64,000 nucleotides of DNA, taken from assembly GCF_014643535.1 (NCBI RefSeq), contig NZ_BMJQ01000007.1, forward strand, positions 270,923 to 334,922. The letters are read 5' to 3'. Position 1 is the first letter of the stretch, and every line of letters starts with the position of its first letter. Positions 28,610 through 36,556 of the stretch are shown piece after piece. Source of the stretch: Aliidongia dinghuensis (GTDB taxonomy: Bacteria > Pseudomonadota > Alphaproteobacteria > ATCC43930 > CGMCC-115725). The notes beneath the pieces are model-generated. The model had not been told where the DNA came from, did not search any database, and was given only the letters and a program-made list of their open reading frames with translations. The translations under genes were made by a program, and so were the position numbers.

Positions 28610-28873
28610 GCGAAAACTCGATGAATTATCTTTTTTCGAACAATAATCTGCATCCAGCTCAGGTCTTTATAGAACCGTGGGCGGAGGAGTTTTCGGTTCC
28701 ATCTGGGTCTAAGTTATCTATATCTATTTTTTTATAACAAAGAGGGAGTGCTGGAAACCGAAATTTCGCCCGACTATTTTGCCGTGTGGCTTTGGGCTGG
28801 GTGCCGCGCTGCGGTGACGTTGGATGGTAAAGCCCAGACGACGACCTCGCCAGCTATCCCGGCGCCGGGTTGA
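28606..28873 (+). pseudogene. Small immunity-like gene, frameshifted at a T7 tract
   Basis: Starting at ATG 28606, the frame reads MSENSMNYLF to SGSKLSISIF, then hits a stop just after seven T residues (28727-28733). Removing one T lets it continue YNKEGVLETEISPDYFAVW to a stop at 28871, giving about 88 residues. This looks like a gene broken by a +1 T slip, a phase-variable gene, or a sequencing error. No family recognised. Confidence 0.6.
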
Positions 28874-28884
28874 TGCGTCTCTTG

Positions 28885-29011
28885 ATCGCGTCTGATTTAT
28901 CGGTCCGTTCCTGACCTTTCCGGTGGCACGGGAGTGCTCATGCTACCCTATGCCGACCGGCACGCAGGTCCTGTGAGGCTGCGGGCGATCAAGCGCATTC
29001 TTGGTGAATAG
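28885..29011 (+). pseudogene. Possible second toxin-tail remnant before the SUKH gene
   Basis: An open frame ending at TAG 29009-29011 reads GGTGVLMLPYADRHAGP then RLRAIKRILGE, ending 11 bp before the SUKH start. By analogy with the preceding cassettes it may be the tip of a lost toxin. Support is positional only. Confidence 0.3.
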
Positions 29012-29022
29012 GGGAAACAGGG

Positions 29023-29430
29023 ATGGATGTGCGCACTGTGCAATCGGCGCTTCTCGCCCGTGGCGTGAAGTTGGCGCCGCCAGCGAGCAAGGCGGATCTG
29101 GACCGTCTCGGCCAACTCATCGGGCCGCGTACGGATGGAGCTTTGTTCGAGCTGTATTCGACGTTCAATGGCTTCGAGGATTACGACAGGAAAAGCCAGA
29201 TTTTCATATGGCCGATAGCTCGGGTTCTGCAGGAGCGCGATCTGGATACGACTGTTGCCGGTGCAAAATATGTGGCGTTCGGCGATGTCATGATCGACTC
29301 CGATTTCTTGATCCTATGCTCCGAGAGCAGCGAGCGTCCGATCTATCTGCGGCACGAGCAGCGGGAAATGGCGGAGTCCCTGCTGGATTTCCTGAAGCGG
29401 CTCACCGACGGCGCTTTCGATTTCCTCTAA
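29023..29430 (+). CDS. SMI1/KNR4 (SUKH)-type immunity protein
   Basis: 135 residues; GGGG-rich ribosome site upstream of ATG 29023. The pattern PASKADLDRLGQLIG, ALFELYSTFNGFEDY, IWPIARVLQER and DFLILCSESSE is characteristic of SUKH proteins. These are common immunity factors in polymorphic toxin loci. It closes the orphan cassette array behind the first portal gene. Confidence 0.78.
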   Translation: MDVRTVQSALLARGVKLAPPASKADLDRLGQLIGPRTDGALFELYSTFNGFEDYDRKSQIFIWPIARVLQERDLDTTVAGAKYVAFGDVMIDSDFLILCSESSERPIYLRHEQREMAESLLDFLKRLTDGAFDFL

Positions 29431-29572
29431 TGATGGCGCGGGCTACGCCTCTGCGGTGAGGCGGCAGCCTCAGGATCATTGCAACCCTGCCTGAAGGGAC
29501 GAGCCGACCTACGTTTGGGCGACTTGCGGGTTTGCGCAGGGGCTAGCGAATTCGAGTGCGGCGTCGACAGCG

Positions 29573-29663
29573 GCTTGCCGACTTGGCGCGGCCCGAGCAG
29601 GGCCACGGCGGGCGAGCGCTCGATCAGCTCAATCAGATGCGGTTTGAGGGCGCGCTCGATCAT
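29573..29663 (-). pseudogene. 5' fragment of a DUF4143-type AAA ATPase gene
   Basis: From ATG 29663 (AAGG just upstream) the frame reads MIERALKPHLIEL then VALLGPRQVGK, the usual start and Walker A of this ATPase family. It then departs into unrelated sequence. Only about 30 codons remain. Confidence 0.6.
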
Positions 29664-29730
29664 CCTTGCATTTGTGGAGCTTGATTCCTGAAATGCGAGG
29701 ATGATGGAGGCGGGCGCCGCGATCGGGAGA

Positions 29731-30306
29731 TTAGCGTCGCTTGTACCGAATGCCAGCAAACCCCAGCAGGGCCGTGCCCAACATCACGATCGTTGCCGGC
29801 TCGGGAACGGGGGTGGTGGGATCGCTGCTCGCGGTCAAGGTGCCGACGTCCAGCGGGCCAATGTCGAAGTTGCCGGTGGAGGACGCGTTCGGCGACGAAG
29901 AGGTCGCCATGAACAGCACCTCGCCCGGGAAGTAGAAGTCGCCGCTGTCGTCCGTCGCGGTGGAGAAGGCAAGCGACAGCAGGTTGCCCCCGGCATCGAG
30001 CGTGCCCGACAGCGACAGGAGATCGGCTCGGCTGGTGTACAGGTCGGTATCGGTGACCGGAACACCGGATGGGTTGCCGTTCAGGGTCAGGGAGAACGAG
30101 AAGCTCGTCACGTCGCTCGCCGAGAAACTGGTCAGTCCGTCGGGGATGGCCAGGGTGCCGGTGCCGGAAGCCGACTCCAGACCGTAATTGGAGGAGCCGA
30201 TATTTGTGGGCGTACCAACGTAGGACAAATCGATGATTTCCGCTCGCGCGGCACCGCAGAGGCCGGCCGATAGCACAGCCCCGATGACGAATTTTCTGAC
30301 AGACAC
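29731..30306 (-). CDS. PEP-CTERM sorting-signal protein
   Basis: 191 residues from GTG 30306, with GGGGGGA upstream. An N-terminal signal peptide ends GAARA. The Ser/Thr-rich mature region is followed by the PEP-CTERM tail VPEPATIVMLGTALLGFAG plus basic residues. Such proteins are processed by exosortase, which is not in this window. Its presence within a prophage is odd and suggests insertion of chromosomal DNA. Confidence 0.85.
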   Translation of the reverse strand: MSVRKFVIGAVLSAGLCGAARAEIIDLSYVGTPTNIGSSNYGLESASGTGTLAIPDGLTSFSASDVTSFSFSLTLNGNPSGVPVTDTDLYTSRADLLSLSGTLDAGGNLLSLAFSTATDDSGDFYFPGEVLFMATSSSPNASSTGNFDIGPLDVGTLTASSDPTTPVPEPATIVMLGTALLGFAGIRYKRR

Positions 30307-30600
30307 GTAAATCCCCCCGGATATGTCATGGTGTCCGAAAGGGCGGAAGCACGTTCTGTGCCAAATTTTCGAGGGGCGGAAATCTGAGAATCTCCTATGT
30401 TTTTCAATAAATTAATGCGAGCGCGCCATTTGATTTTTTGCGCATGTGTAAAATTCTCCGACAAACTTCCGGTTGCGTCGAACTCGCCACGCCATTCGCC
30501 CTTCGGAGCGGCGAGGATCACGTCGCCCGTACGGCGGCGCAACATGAGGGCAGTCCGAACGCGTCACTTTCGCCTGTAGCAGCTGCATCTGGGTCGCCTG

Positions 30601-30707
30601 GAACAAAAAGAGAACTTTTCGCTTGACCGGTTCCGAGTCATCTGCCAGAAAATTCCCATCGTCCGAATTGCGCCCGTCCGGCTTTGCCGCGGCGGGCGTT
30701 TCGTTTC
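30601..30707 (+). promoter_or_regulatory. Element B: SOS box, -35-like box and leader hairpin before the second portal
   Basis: GAAC-N7-GAAC at 30601-30615, TTGACC at 30623-30628, the conserved CAGAAAATTCCCATCG block, then a GC hairpin (arms 30672-30678 / 30691-30697). The portal ATG is 31 bp on. The about 290 bp upstream (30307-30600) hold no supported gene. Confidence 0.8.
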
Positions 30708-30727
30708 CGGCCACTCAAGGAAATCTC

Positions 30728-31527
30728 ATGCCATCCACCGCCTCTTCGGGCGGCGTGGGCCTGCTCGCGCGCGTTGCGGGCGGGCTGCGCTATGCCGTGA
30801 CCGGCACCCCGCCCAGTTCCTGGTTCGGCCCGGCGACGCCGCTGACACCCGAGGCACCGGCGTCGGTCGCCGGCCGGCAGTTCGATTATCCGGTGGGCTT
30901 CAACCTCCGCCTCCAGCCGCGCCAGGACGAGGGCGCGAGCTTCGCCGAACTGAGGGGTCTGGCCGACGCCTACGACCTGGTCCGGCTGGTGATCGAGACG
31001 CGCAAGGACCAGGTCGAGGCGCTCGACTGGACCGTGCGGGCCCGCAGCGGCAGCTCGGGCGACCCGCGCGTGGCCGTGGCGACCGAGCTGCTGCGGTCGC
31101 CCGACCGCGAGCATGGCTGGGGCACCTGGCTCCGCCTGCTGCTCGAGGACCTGTTCGTGCTCGACGCGCCGACGCTCTATGTCCGGCGCACCGCTTCAGG
31201 CGCGCTCTGGGGCCTGGACGTGATCGACGGCGCCACGATCAAGCGGCTGCTCTCGCCTGACGGCCGCACGCCCCGGCCGCCGGATCCGGCCTACCAGCAG
31301 GTCCTCAAGGGCGTGCCGGCGGTCGACTATGCCGCCGACGAGCTCCTCTATGCGCCGCGCAACCCGCGGCCGCATCGGGTCTACGGCTATTCGCCGGTCG
31401 AGCAGATCCTGATGACCGTCAACATCGGGCTCCGGCGCCAGGTGAGCCAGCTGCACTACTTCACCGAGGGCAACACGCCCGAGGCGCTGATCGGCGTGCC
31501 GGAGGCCTGGACGCCGGAGCAGATCCG
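30728..31527 (+). pseudogene. Second portal gene, 5' half
   Basis: About 266 codons nearly identical to the first portal (from GLLARVAGGLRYAVTGTP to VPEAWTPEQIR). The frame leaves portal sequence at 31528, entering a 67-bp repeat, and ends at 31582. The 3' half of this gene is on the opposite strand ending at 38567. Both junctions carry CAGATCCG next to the same 67-bp sequence, so one gene was split. Confidence 0.88.
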
Positions 31528-31594
31528 CGGCATTAGGCAGCAAACTCACCAAGGGAGTTTTGCTCCCCAGTGCTGCGCCTGATGCCTTAGGGGA
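31528..31594. repeat. 67-bp junction repeat, copy 1
   Basis: Identical to 39542-39608. It begins CGGCATTAGGC and ends near GCCTGATGCCTTAGGGGA, so its termini are imperfect inverted repeats, with an inner AAACTC...GAGTTT pair. It is preceded by CAGATCCG (31520-31527). Likely a transposable-element end or miniature element. Confidence 0.75.
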
Positions 31595-31653
31595 GCCTAA
31601 GGCATGAACATCAGAAGTTGCGGATTCGCCTCGATCGCGGCATCGTCGCGAGT

Positions 31654-32460
31654 ATGGACCTTTTCGGCGTCTTCGCTGGGATCGCGGCACTTTTTACGGC
31701 GCCCATCTATGGTTGGGCGTTTCTCATGATCAATCCGCCGCATGACGATTTTAGACGCGCACGGGTTTGTTTCTGGGTAAGTGCAGGCGCATGGTGGATA
31801 ATTTGGGCGGCATGGGGAAGCATGGCGGAACTATCGTTCACAGCTAGAACGGTAATTGTTTCCGTTCTAGCCATTCTTGGTTCACTAGCGCTAATGGAAG
31901 CGCTCAGAGTTGTTGAACAACGGGAAGCCGCCGCTCAACCAGGAAACCCCGCGCCGATCAGTGCGCCCATCCCCACAAAGATTGCGTCCGATCCAATAGG
32001 CGTTTCTCGTGCGCCCGAGCCAGAGAAGCCGCAATACATTAAAGACATAGAACGCAAACAATATCTGGAGAATCAGTTCCCGTTCTTCAAAGATGCAAAA
32101 GAGAAATTTTTGGCGCTTTCTGCTCAGTCTGCGCTCGTAAAAGGCGGACTTGCCGATAAATATCTATGGGTTCGCGCGGAATCCAACAGATTGCAGAAGG
32201 CAACCGAGATAAATAACATATTAAAATCTTGTTTTAGCGAAGAAATTGATTTCGATGACTACTCACCATTTGATAAAGACAGGCCATTGCCCGACGATGA
32301 TAAAATACCAGATGTGGCAATGCGATACGATTATCATCTCGCACATTACAGAACGGAATCTGCCCAGATAAAACTGGATAGATATGAGGCAAGATTTATC
32401 AGTGAAATCAATATTTTATCTATAGATATCGGAAACAGAGCTAGGCCCAATGCTAATTAA
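31654..32460 (+). CDS. Membrane protein, IS passenger
   Basis: 268 residues from ATG 31654. Three probable membrane segments lie in the first about 90 residues (VFAGIAALFTAPIYGWAF, SAGAWWIIWAAWG, IVSVLAILGSLALM). A charged cytosolic region follows (EKPQYIKDIERKQYLEN onwards). The DNA is notably AT-richer than the phage genes. Unrecognised family. Confidence 0.6.
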   Translation: MDLFGVFAGIAALFTAPIYGWAFLMINPPHDDFRRARVCFWVSAGAWWIIWAAWGSMAELSFTARTVIVSVLAILGSLALMEALRVVEQREAAAQPGNPAPISAPIPTKIASDPIGVSRAPEPEKPQYIKDIERKQYLENQFPFFKDAKEKFLALSAQSALVKGGLADKYLWVRAESNRLQKATEINNILKSCFSEEIDFDDYSPFDKDRPLPDDDKIPDVAMRYDYHLAHYRTESAQIKLDRYEARFISEINILSIDIGNRARPNAN

Positions 32461-32677
32461 TATTTAGTGTTTTTGCATCTAACGCGGACAGGCATTGAAG
32501 CAAGAACACGGCCGTGAACTTGCCGCGGGCCACCTTATTTCGAAGGTTGGCATTCGTTTCGTGCACGCCGATAGCTGCTAGCTTTTCCTGCAACTGATCA
32601 TACGTAATTCCGCGCCGCGTCATCTCGGCCCGCAAGATCCGCTTGACCTCGTCCGCCCATTCATCCTCGGTTTTCAT
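32453..32677 (-). CDS. Small DUF6471-like protein, IS passenger
   Basis: 74 residues. WADEVKRILRAEMTRRGITYDQLQEKL and NLRNKVARGKFTAVFLLQCL match the small DNA-binding-like DUF6471 proteins as I recall them. It overlaps the end of the preceding gene on the opposite strand. Confidence 0.65.
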   Translation of the reverse strand: MKTEDEWADEVKRILRAEMTRRGITYDQLQEKLAAIGVHETNANLRNKVARGKFTAVFLLQCLSALDAKTLNIN

Positions 32678-32793
32678 CGTGTGCCGTCCCTAAAGCATCT
32701 TTTGTCATCATAGGCGTTACAAACGCCATTGACAACGATGCACTCTGCCATCATATTCAGTGCATATGTAACGCACATGATGGCAAACCCGAC

Positions 32794-33771
32794 GTGGCCC
32801 AGCATTTCCTCCTCTCCAGCGCTGCAAGGACACTCTCGTTAGTGTCCGTTGCGCGCATGTCGGAGGAAGAGGCGCGGGCTACCTTCCAGGCGATCCGCTG
32901 GGCCGATAACAACGGCAAGCCCTACTGCCCGCGCTGCGGCTGCGCGGATGCCTATCACCTGGCCGCGCGCCAGGTCTGGAAGTGCAAGGGCTGCGCTCAT
33001 CAGTACAGCGTGACGAGCGGATCGATCTTCTCAAGCCGCAAGCTGCCGGTGCGGGATATCCTGCTCGCCATCGCGATCTTCGTGAACGGCGCCAAGGGCC
33101 ATAGCGCCCTCCAGCTCAGCCGCGACCTGGACGTCCAGTACAAGACGGCCTTCGTCCTGGCCCACAAAATCCGCCAGGCACTGGCCGACGAAGACCTGCG
33201 CGACATGGTTGGCGGCGAAGATGCCCATGTCGAAATCGATGGCGCCTTCTTCGGCGGCTACATCAAGCCCAGCAACTACAAGGAAAACCGCCGCGATCGT
33301 CGCTTGGCCCGGAACCAGAACGGCAAACGCCGCTGCGTCGTGATCATGCGCGAGCGCAAGGGCCGAACCCTGCCGTTCGTGTTCAAATCCGAGGATGCCG
33401 GCCTCGCCGCGATCCGCCAGCACGTCGCGCCCGGCTCGATCGTCCATGCCGACGAAGCCTCGCATTGGGATGTCCTGGAAGCCCGCTTCCTGACGAAGCG
33501 CATCAACCATTCCCAAGCCTACAGCGATGACGGCGCCTGCACGAACCAAGCGGAGTCGTTCTTCTCCCGTCTGCGCCGGGCCGAGATCGGCATCCATCAC
33601 CATGTTGCCGGTCCCTACCTCGCGGCCTACGCCAACGAGATGGCTTGGCGGGAAGACAACCGCCGCCTCAGCAATGGCGAGCAATACCTGATCGCAACCA
33701 ACGCTGCCCTCGTGCATCCCAAGAGCGCGATCTGGGCCGGCTACTGGCAGCGCCACAAGGAGGCTGCATGA
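32794..33771 (+). CDS. IS1595-family transposase
   Basis: 325 residues, GTG start. An N-terminal zinc ribbon (CPRCGCADAY, WKCKGCAHQ) precedes the DDE-type catalytic region with VEIDGAFFGG, HADEASHWD and the distal NQAESFFSRLRR. The stop overlaps the next gene (ATGA). Length and motifs are complete, so it may be active. Confidence 0.92.
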   Translation: MAQHFLLSSAARTLSLVSVARMSEEEARATFQAIRWADNNGKPYCPRCGCADAYHLAARQVWKCKGCAHQYSVTSGSIFSSRKLPVRDILLAIAIFVNGAKGHSALQLSRDLDVQYKTAFVLAHKIRQALADEDLRDMVGGEDAHVEIDGAFFGGYIKPSNYKENRRDRRLARNQNGKRRCVVIMRERKGRTLPFVFKSEDAGLAAIRQHVAPGSIVHADEASHWDVLEARFLTKRINHSQAYSDDGACTNQAESFFSRLRRAEIGIHHHVAGPYLAAYANEMAWREDNRRLSNGEQYLIATNAALVHPKSAIWAGYWQRHKEAA

Positions 33772-34208
33772 AGCGGAGCACGTACCTGTTGACCGGCCTC
33801 ATCCGCTTGCACGCCGAGCTGGGCCGTGAACTTGGCTACAAGGAGGAGGAAGCACAAAAGGTCCGCGAGAACATGCGGCTCGTGGAATCGGTCATCAAGC
33901 TGGTCGAGCCGGATTACGACACGCGGCAGATCGTCTATCTGCGGCGGCATCAATCGAACAAGGTCGTGCGGAAGCGGGCGCACCTGTCACGACATGCGTT
34001 GGCCGTCCTGCGGGAAGCAACGCGCCCGCTGATGGTCGCCGAGATTGCCGACGTGATGATTGCGGAGCGAGGCCTAACCGATATCAGCGTCGAGGATCGC
34101 GACCGCATCCGGAACTCGGTCTATTGCTGGCTACGAGATAACGATGGGAAGCTTGTCACCAAGCACGGCCGCTATCCGTCGCGATGGGAGTTGGCCACCC
34201 ATTCCTAG
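33768..34208 (+). CDS. IS1595-associated helix-turn-helix-like protein
   Basis: 146 residues, overlapping the transposase stop by 4 bp. LVEPDYDTRQIVYLRRHQSN and LREATRPLMVAEIADVM suggest a winged-helix-like protein. Translational coupling to the transposase implies a role in the element. Confidence 0.65.
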   Translation: MKRSTYLLTGLIRLHAELGRELGYKEEEAQKVRENMRLVESVIKLVEPDYDTRQIVYLRRHQSNKVVRKRAHLSRHALAVLREATRPLMVAEIADVMIAERGLTDISVEDRDRIRNSVYCWLRDNDGKLVTKHGRYPSRWELATHS

Positions 34209-34243
34209 ACCGCACGCCATGGTTGAGGCATGCTTGCCGCGCC

Positions 34244-35068
34244 ATGCGAATATTCCTAGCCATCTGCCTCTTGCACCTTCTTGCGACCCCTGCTCAGGCG
34301 CAAGCGGAGCCGTCATTGACCGACAAGCCAATAGATCGGTCCATCGAACAAGCCACAGAGGATTCCGCACCCAATAAGATACAGGCCGAGTCCGGCGCTG
34401 ATAATGCCAATTCCTTTCAGGCGCCCACTCTCGTAAAAATTCTCCCACCCGAGAAGACAAAGGAAGAAAGAGACTGGGAGGCTAAAAAGGAGGAAGCCGA
34501 CGCCAAATTCGAACGCTGGACCAAGAGAATCGCGATCGTAACTATCGCTATTGGTATCCTTCAGCTCATAGTCTACACCTATCAAGGTTATTGGCTGCGC
34601 AGAACCGTTAGAACGATGGACGACACTGCTACCCGGCAATTGAGGGCCTACGTCGACATCAATAGCGGACAAATACTGCATCCGCTCGACAATACTAAGA
34701 GACGGCTTGCTGTCGAAGTTAAGAATTTCGGCCAAACGCCCGCTTACCACTTCCAGGTAGAAATGTCGTGGGTGGTGAGGGAGTTCCCTCTTACATCCGA
34801 CCTTGACAAAGCAATTTCTGCGGAGAACAGAAGCATAGAAACGCTTGGGCCGGGCAGGACATCGTTTATTTTCCTGCCTATAATCTATAATACGACCGTC
34901 GAAGGCGAAATTAATGCCAGAAGGTCTGCAATATATATTCGGGGTTTCATCACTTACAAAGACGCTTTCGGTAATGATCGTGAATCCAGTTTTAGATTTA
35001 CGTGTAGTGGCGATGCCCTGGCCACCGGCACTCTCGGCGCCGATCAACAGGGAAACCATTCCACATAG
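34244..35068 (+). CDS. Exported or membrane passenger protein
   Basis: 274 residues from ATG 34244. A signal peptide (LAICLLHLLATPAQAQA), an acidic helical stretch, and one membrane segment (IAIVTIAIGILQLIVYTY) come first. A beta-rich C-terminal region (QLRAYVDINSG, AVEVKNFGQTPAY) follows. AT-rich. The last gene before the right inverted repeat; function unknown. Confidence 0.6.
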   Translation: MRIFLAICLLHLLATPAQAQAEPSLTDKPIDRSIEQATEDSAPNKIQAESGADNANSFQAPTLVKILPPEKTKEERDWEAKKEEADAKFERWTKRIAIVTIAIGILQLIVYTYQGYWLRRTVRTMDDTATRQLRAYVDINSGQILHPLDNTKRRLAVEVKNFGQTPAYHFQVEMSWVVREFPLTSDLDKAISAENRSIETLGPGRTSFIFLPIIYNTTVEGEINARRSAIYIRGFITYKDAFGNDRESSFRFTCSGDALATGTLGADQQGNHST

Positions 35069-35103
35069 CGCTGCTGCATGCGCGAATCTCATGCCTTAGG
35101 CTC

Positions 35104-35300
35104 TCCCGAACCCAGGCATCCAGCATGTCGAGCCGCGCCTCGGTGCGCCCGAACCACAGGCCGGCAACCAGGATCTGCAGGGACAGGCTGACGACGGCTG
35201 CGACGGGGATCCGCCTGTCGAGCAGCCAGCCGCGCACCGATGCGGCAGCGGCGCGCGGCTGGGCGTCAGCCTCAGGGATCGCAGGATCGTAGGGGGACAT
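35104..35300 (-). pseudogene. Small phage membrane protein, 5' half
   Basis: From ATG 35300, 66 codons: a soluble start, one membrane segment (IPVAAVVSLSLQILVAGLWFG) and EARLDMLDAWVRE, then cut by the IS end at 35103. The missing part (RATDRRLAVIE...) is on the opposite strand at 39609. Joined, they give a roughly 100-residue membrane plus coiled-coil protein of the lysis region. Confidence 0.75.
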
Positions 35301-35314
35301 CGGCGATACTCCGG

Positions 35315-35355
35315 AAAAATAAAAAGGAGCACGCGGCCTTCGCGGGCCGGGCTCC
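35315..35355 (-). terminator. Intrinsic terminator after the chimeric capsid/tail gene
   Basis: On the minus strand, a GGAGCCCGGCC...GTGCTCC hairpin is followed by TTTTTATTTTT, downstream of the gene ending at 35419. Confidence 0.8.
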
Positions 35356-35418
35356 TCGGGCGGTACTCGGGATTGGGGCTAACCGGCCGGGAAGGCCGGC
35401 GTTTCGCGGCGGTGGCGC

Positions 35419-36459
35419 TCAGCCGTTCTTGACGTTGACGAGCGGGCGTCCGTCGGCGCCCATCTTCTCGATCGTCCCGAAACTATCGATGTACTGGCCA
35501 AGCGTGAGGTCGGCCCTGGCGACGGCCGTCGCCGTGATCGTGCCGTCAGCCGCGGCGCTTGGTACGAGATACTTGCCGATGTCGGCTGCCGTGAGGCTGC
35601 CAACAGAGACAGGCACCAGACCGCAGAGCGCGATGCGGAACCACTTTCCTTCCTCGGTCGCGAGCGCGGATGCGAAGGCCGTATTATAGGCCGCAAGCGC
35701 CGCCTCATATGCCGCATAGGCTTCAGTCTCGGCCGCGGTCGCATCCGGGCCAGGCACCTCGACCACGGCCGGCGGCGTCAGGTTATAGGCGGCGTCGATC
35801 GCGTCTTTCGCGCCCCAGGCATCGCCGCCGACATAGCTCGGATTGGTCGAGCCCGGCAGCACGCGGCCGACGACGTTCGCGAACTCGTTGGTCAACAGGC
35901 CATTCGCGTCGTAGCCGACGAGCGCACCCGCGAGGTTGCGCGGCATGAGCGTGTCGAGCAGCACCGGCAGCGACTTGATCCGGACCTGGGCCTCGACGCG
36001 GCCAACCTGGTCGACGGTCGAGATCCGGCCGGCGAACAGCGGCACGACGCCGACCGGCGGCAGGTTCCACGCCGTGTAGAAGGCGCGGCTGCGGCGCAAG
36101 TAGCAGCCATCGAGCACGCCGGTCCTGAGCGCCTGGCCGAACGGCACGCCCGCGACCGTATCGTCCGGGCCATAGGCGATCGTGATCGTCTGCTCGTCGA
36201 CGTCGAGCCCGACCGCGATCTTGTAGCGCATGCCATCGAACCGGACCCGGTCCGCCCGGTAGGCCGGCACGCGCGGGATCATGTTGCGCAAGGGCGTGAT
36301 GACCGGCACCAGCGACTTCGCCGGCTTCTCGAGATCGTACCAGGTGATGCCCGAAACCGGGCTCGCGGACTGGGTGAAGCTCTTGGCGAGTGCCCCGAAC
36401 GGCATCGGTGCCGCCAGTGCCTCGCGGGTCAGGCTCAAGGTATCGTCGGTCGTCGTCAT
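35419..36459 (-). CDS. Chimeric phage protein: capsid N-terminus, tail-hub middle, fibre-like C-terminus
   Basis: 346 residues. Residues 1 to about 64 (FGALAKSFTQ, YDLEKPAKSLVPVITPLRN) resemble the start of a phage major capsid protein. Residues about 65-176 (RYKIAVGLDVDEQTITI, GVPFGQALRTGVLDG, VPLFAGRISTVDQVGR, LMPRNL) match the N-terminal DUF2163 region of tail-hub proteins. Residues about 177-346 (EEGKWFRIALCGLVPVSV, IGKYLVPSAAADGTI) look like a fibre or virion-surface C-terminus. The frame is continuous, so two in-frame deletions appear to have joined three genes. ATG 36459 has AAGGATC upstream. Confidence 0.75.
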   Translation of the reverse strand: MTTTDDTLSLTREALAAPMPFGALAKSFTQSASPVSGITWYDLEKPAKSLVPVITPLRNMIPRVPAYRADRVRFDGMRYKIAVGLDVDEQTITIAYGPDDTVAGVPFGQALRTGVLDGCYLRRSRAFYTAWNLPPVGVVPLFAGRISTVDQVGRVEAQVRIKSLPVLLDTLMPRNLAGALVGYDANGLLTNEFANVVGRVLPGSTNPSYVGGDAWGAKDAIDAAYNLTPPAVVEVPGPDATAAETEAYAAYEAALAAYNTAFASALATEEGKWFRIALCGLVPVSVGSLTAADIGKYLVPSAAADGTITATAVARADLTLGQYIDSFGTIEKMGADGRPLVNVKNG

Positions 36460-36485
36460 GGGGGATCCTTCGGGCGAGTGGGCAA

Positions 36486-36512
36486 TAAAAAAACCCGGCA
36501 CGCGGGCCGGGT
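36486..36512 (-). terminator. Intrinsic terminator between protease and chimera
   Basis: On the minus strand, ACCCGGC-N6-GCCGGGT is followed by a seven-T run, 27 bp before the chimera ATG. Confidence 0.85.
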
Positions 36513-36556
36513 CGAACGAACGGGACTGAGGGGTTCGGATCAGAAGATGCGGGCGC

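Larger units (their letters stand above)
31593..35103. mobile_element. IS1595-type element with passenger genes
   Basis: 15-bp perfect terminal inverted repeats GAGCCTAAGGCATGA (31593-31607) and its complement (35089-35103) bound about 3.5 kb. Inside are an IS1595-family transposase and four other genes. Two of the four have low GC unlike the surroundings. No matching target duplication is seen at its two outer edges, consistent with later rearrangement. Confidence 0.75.
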
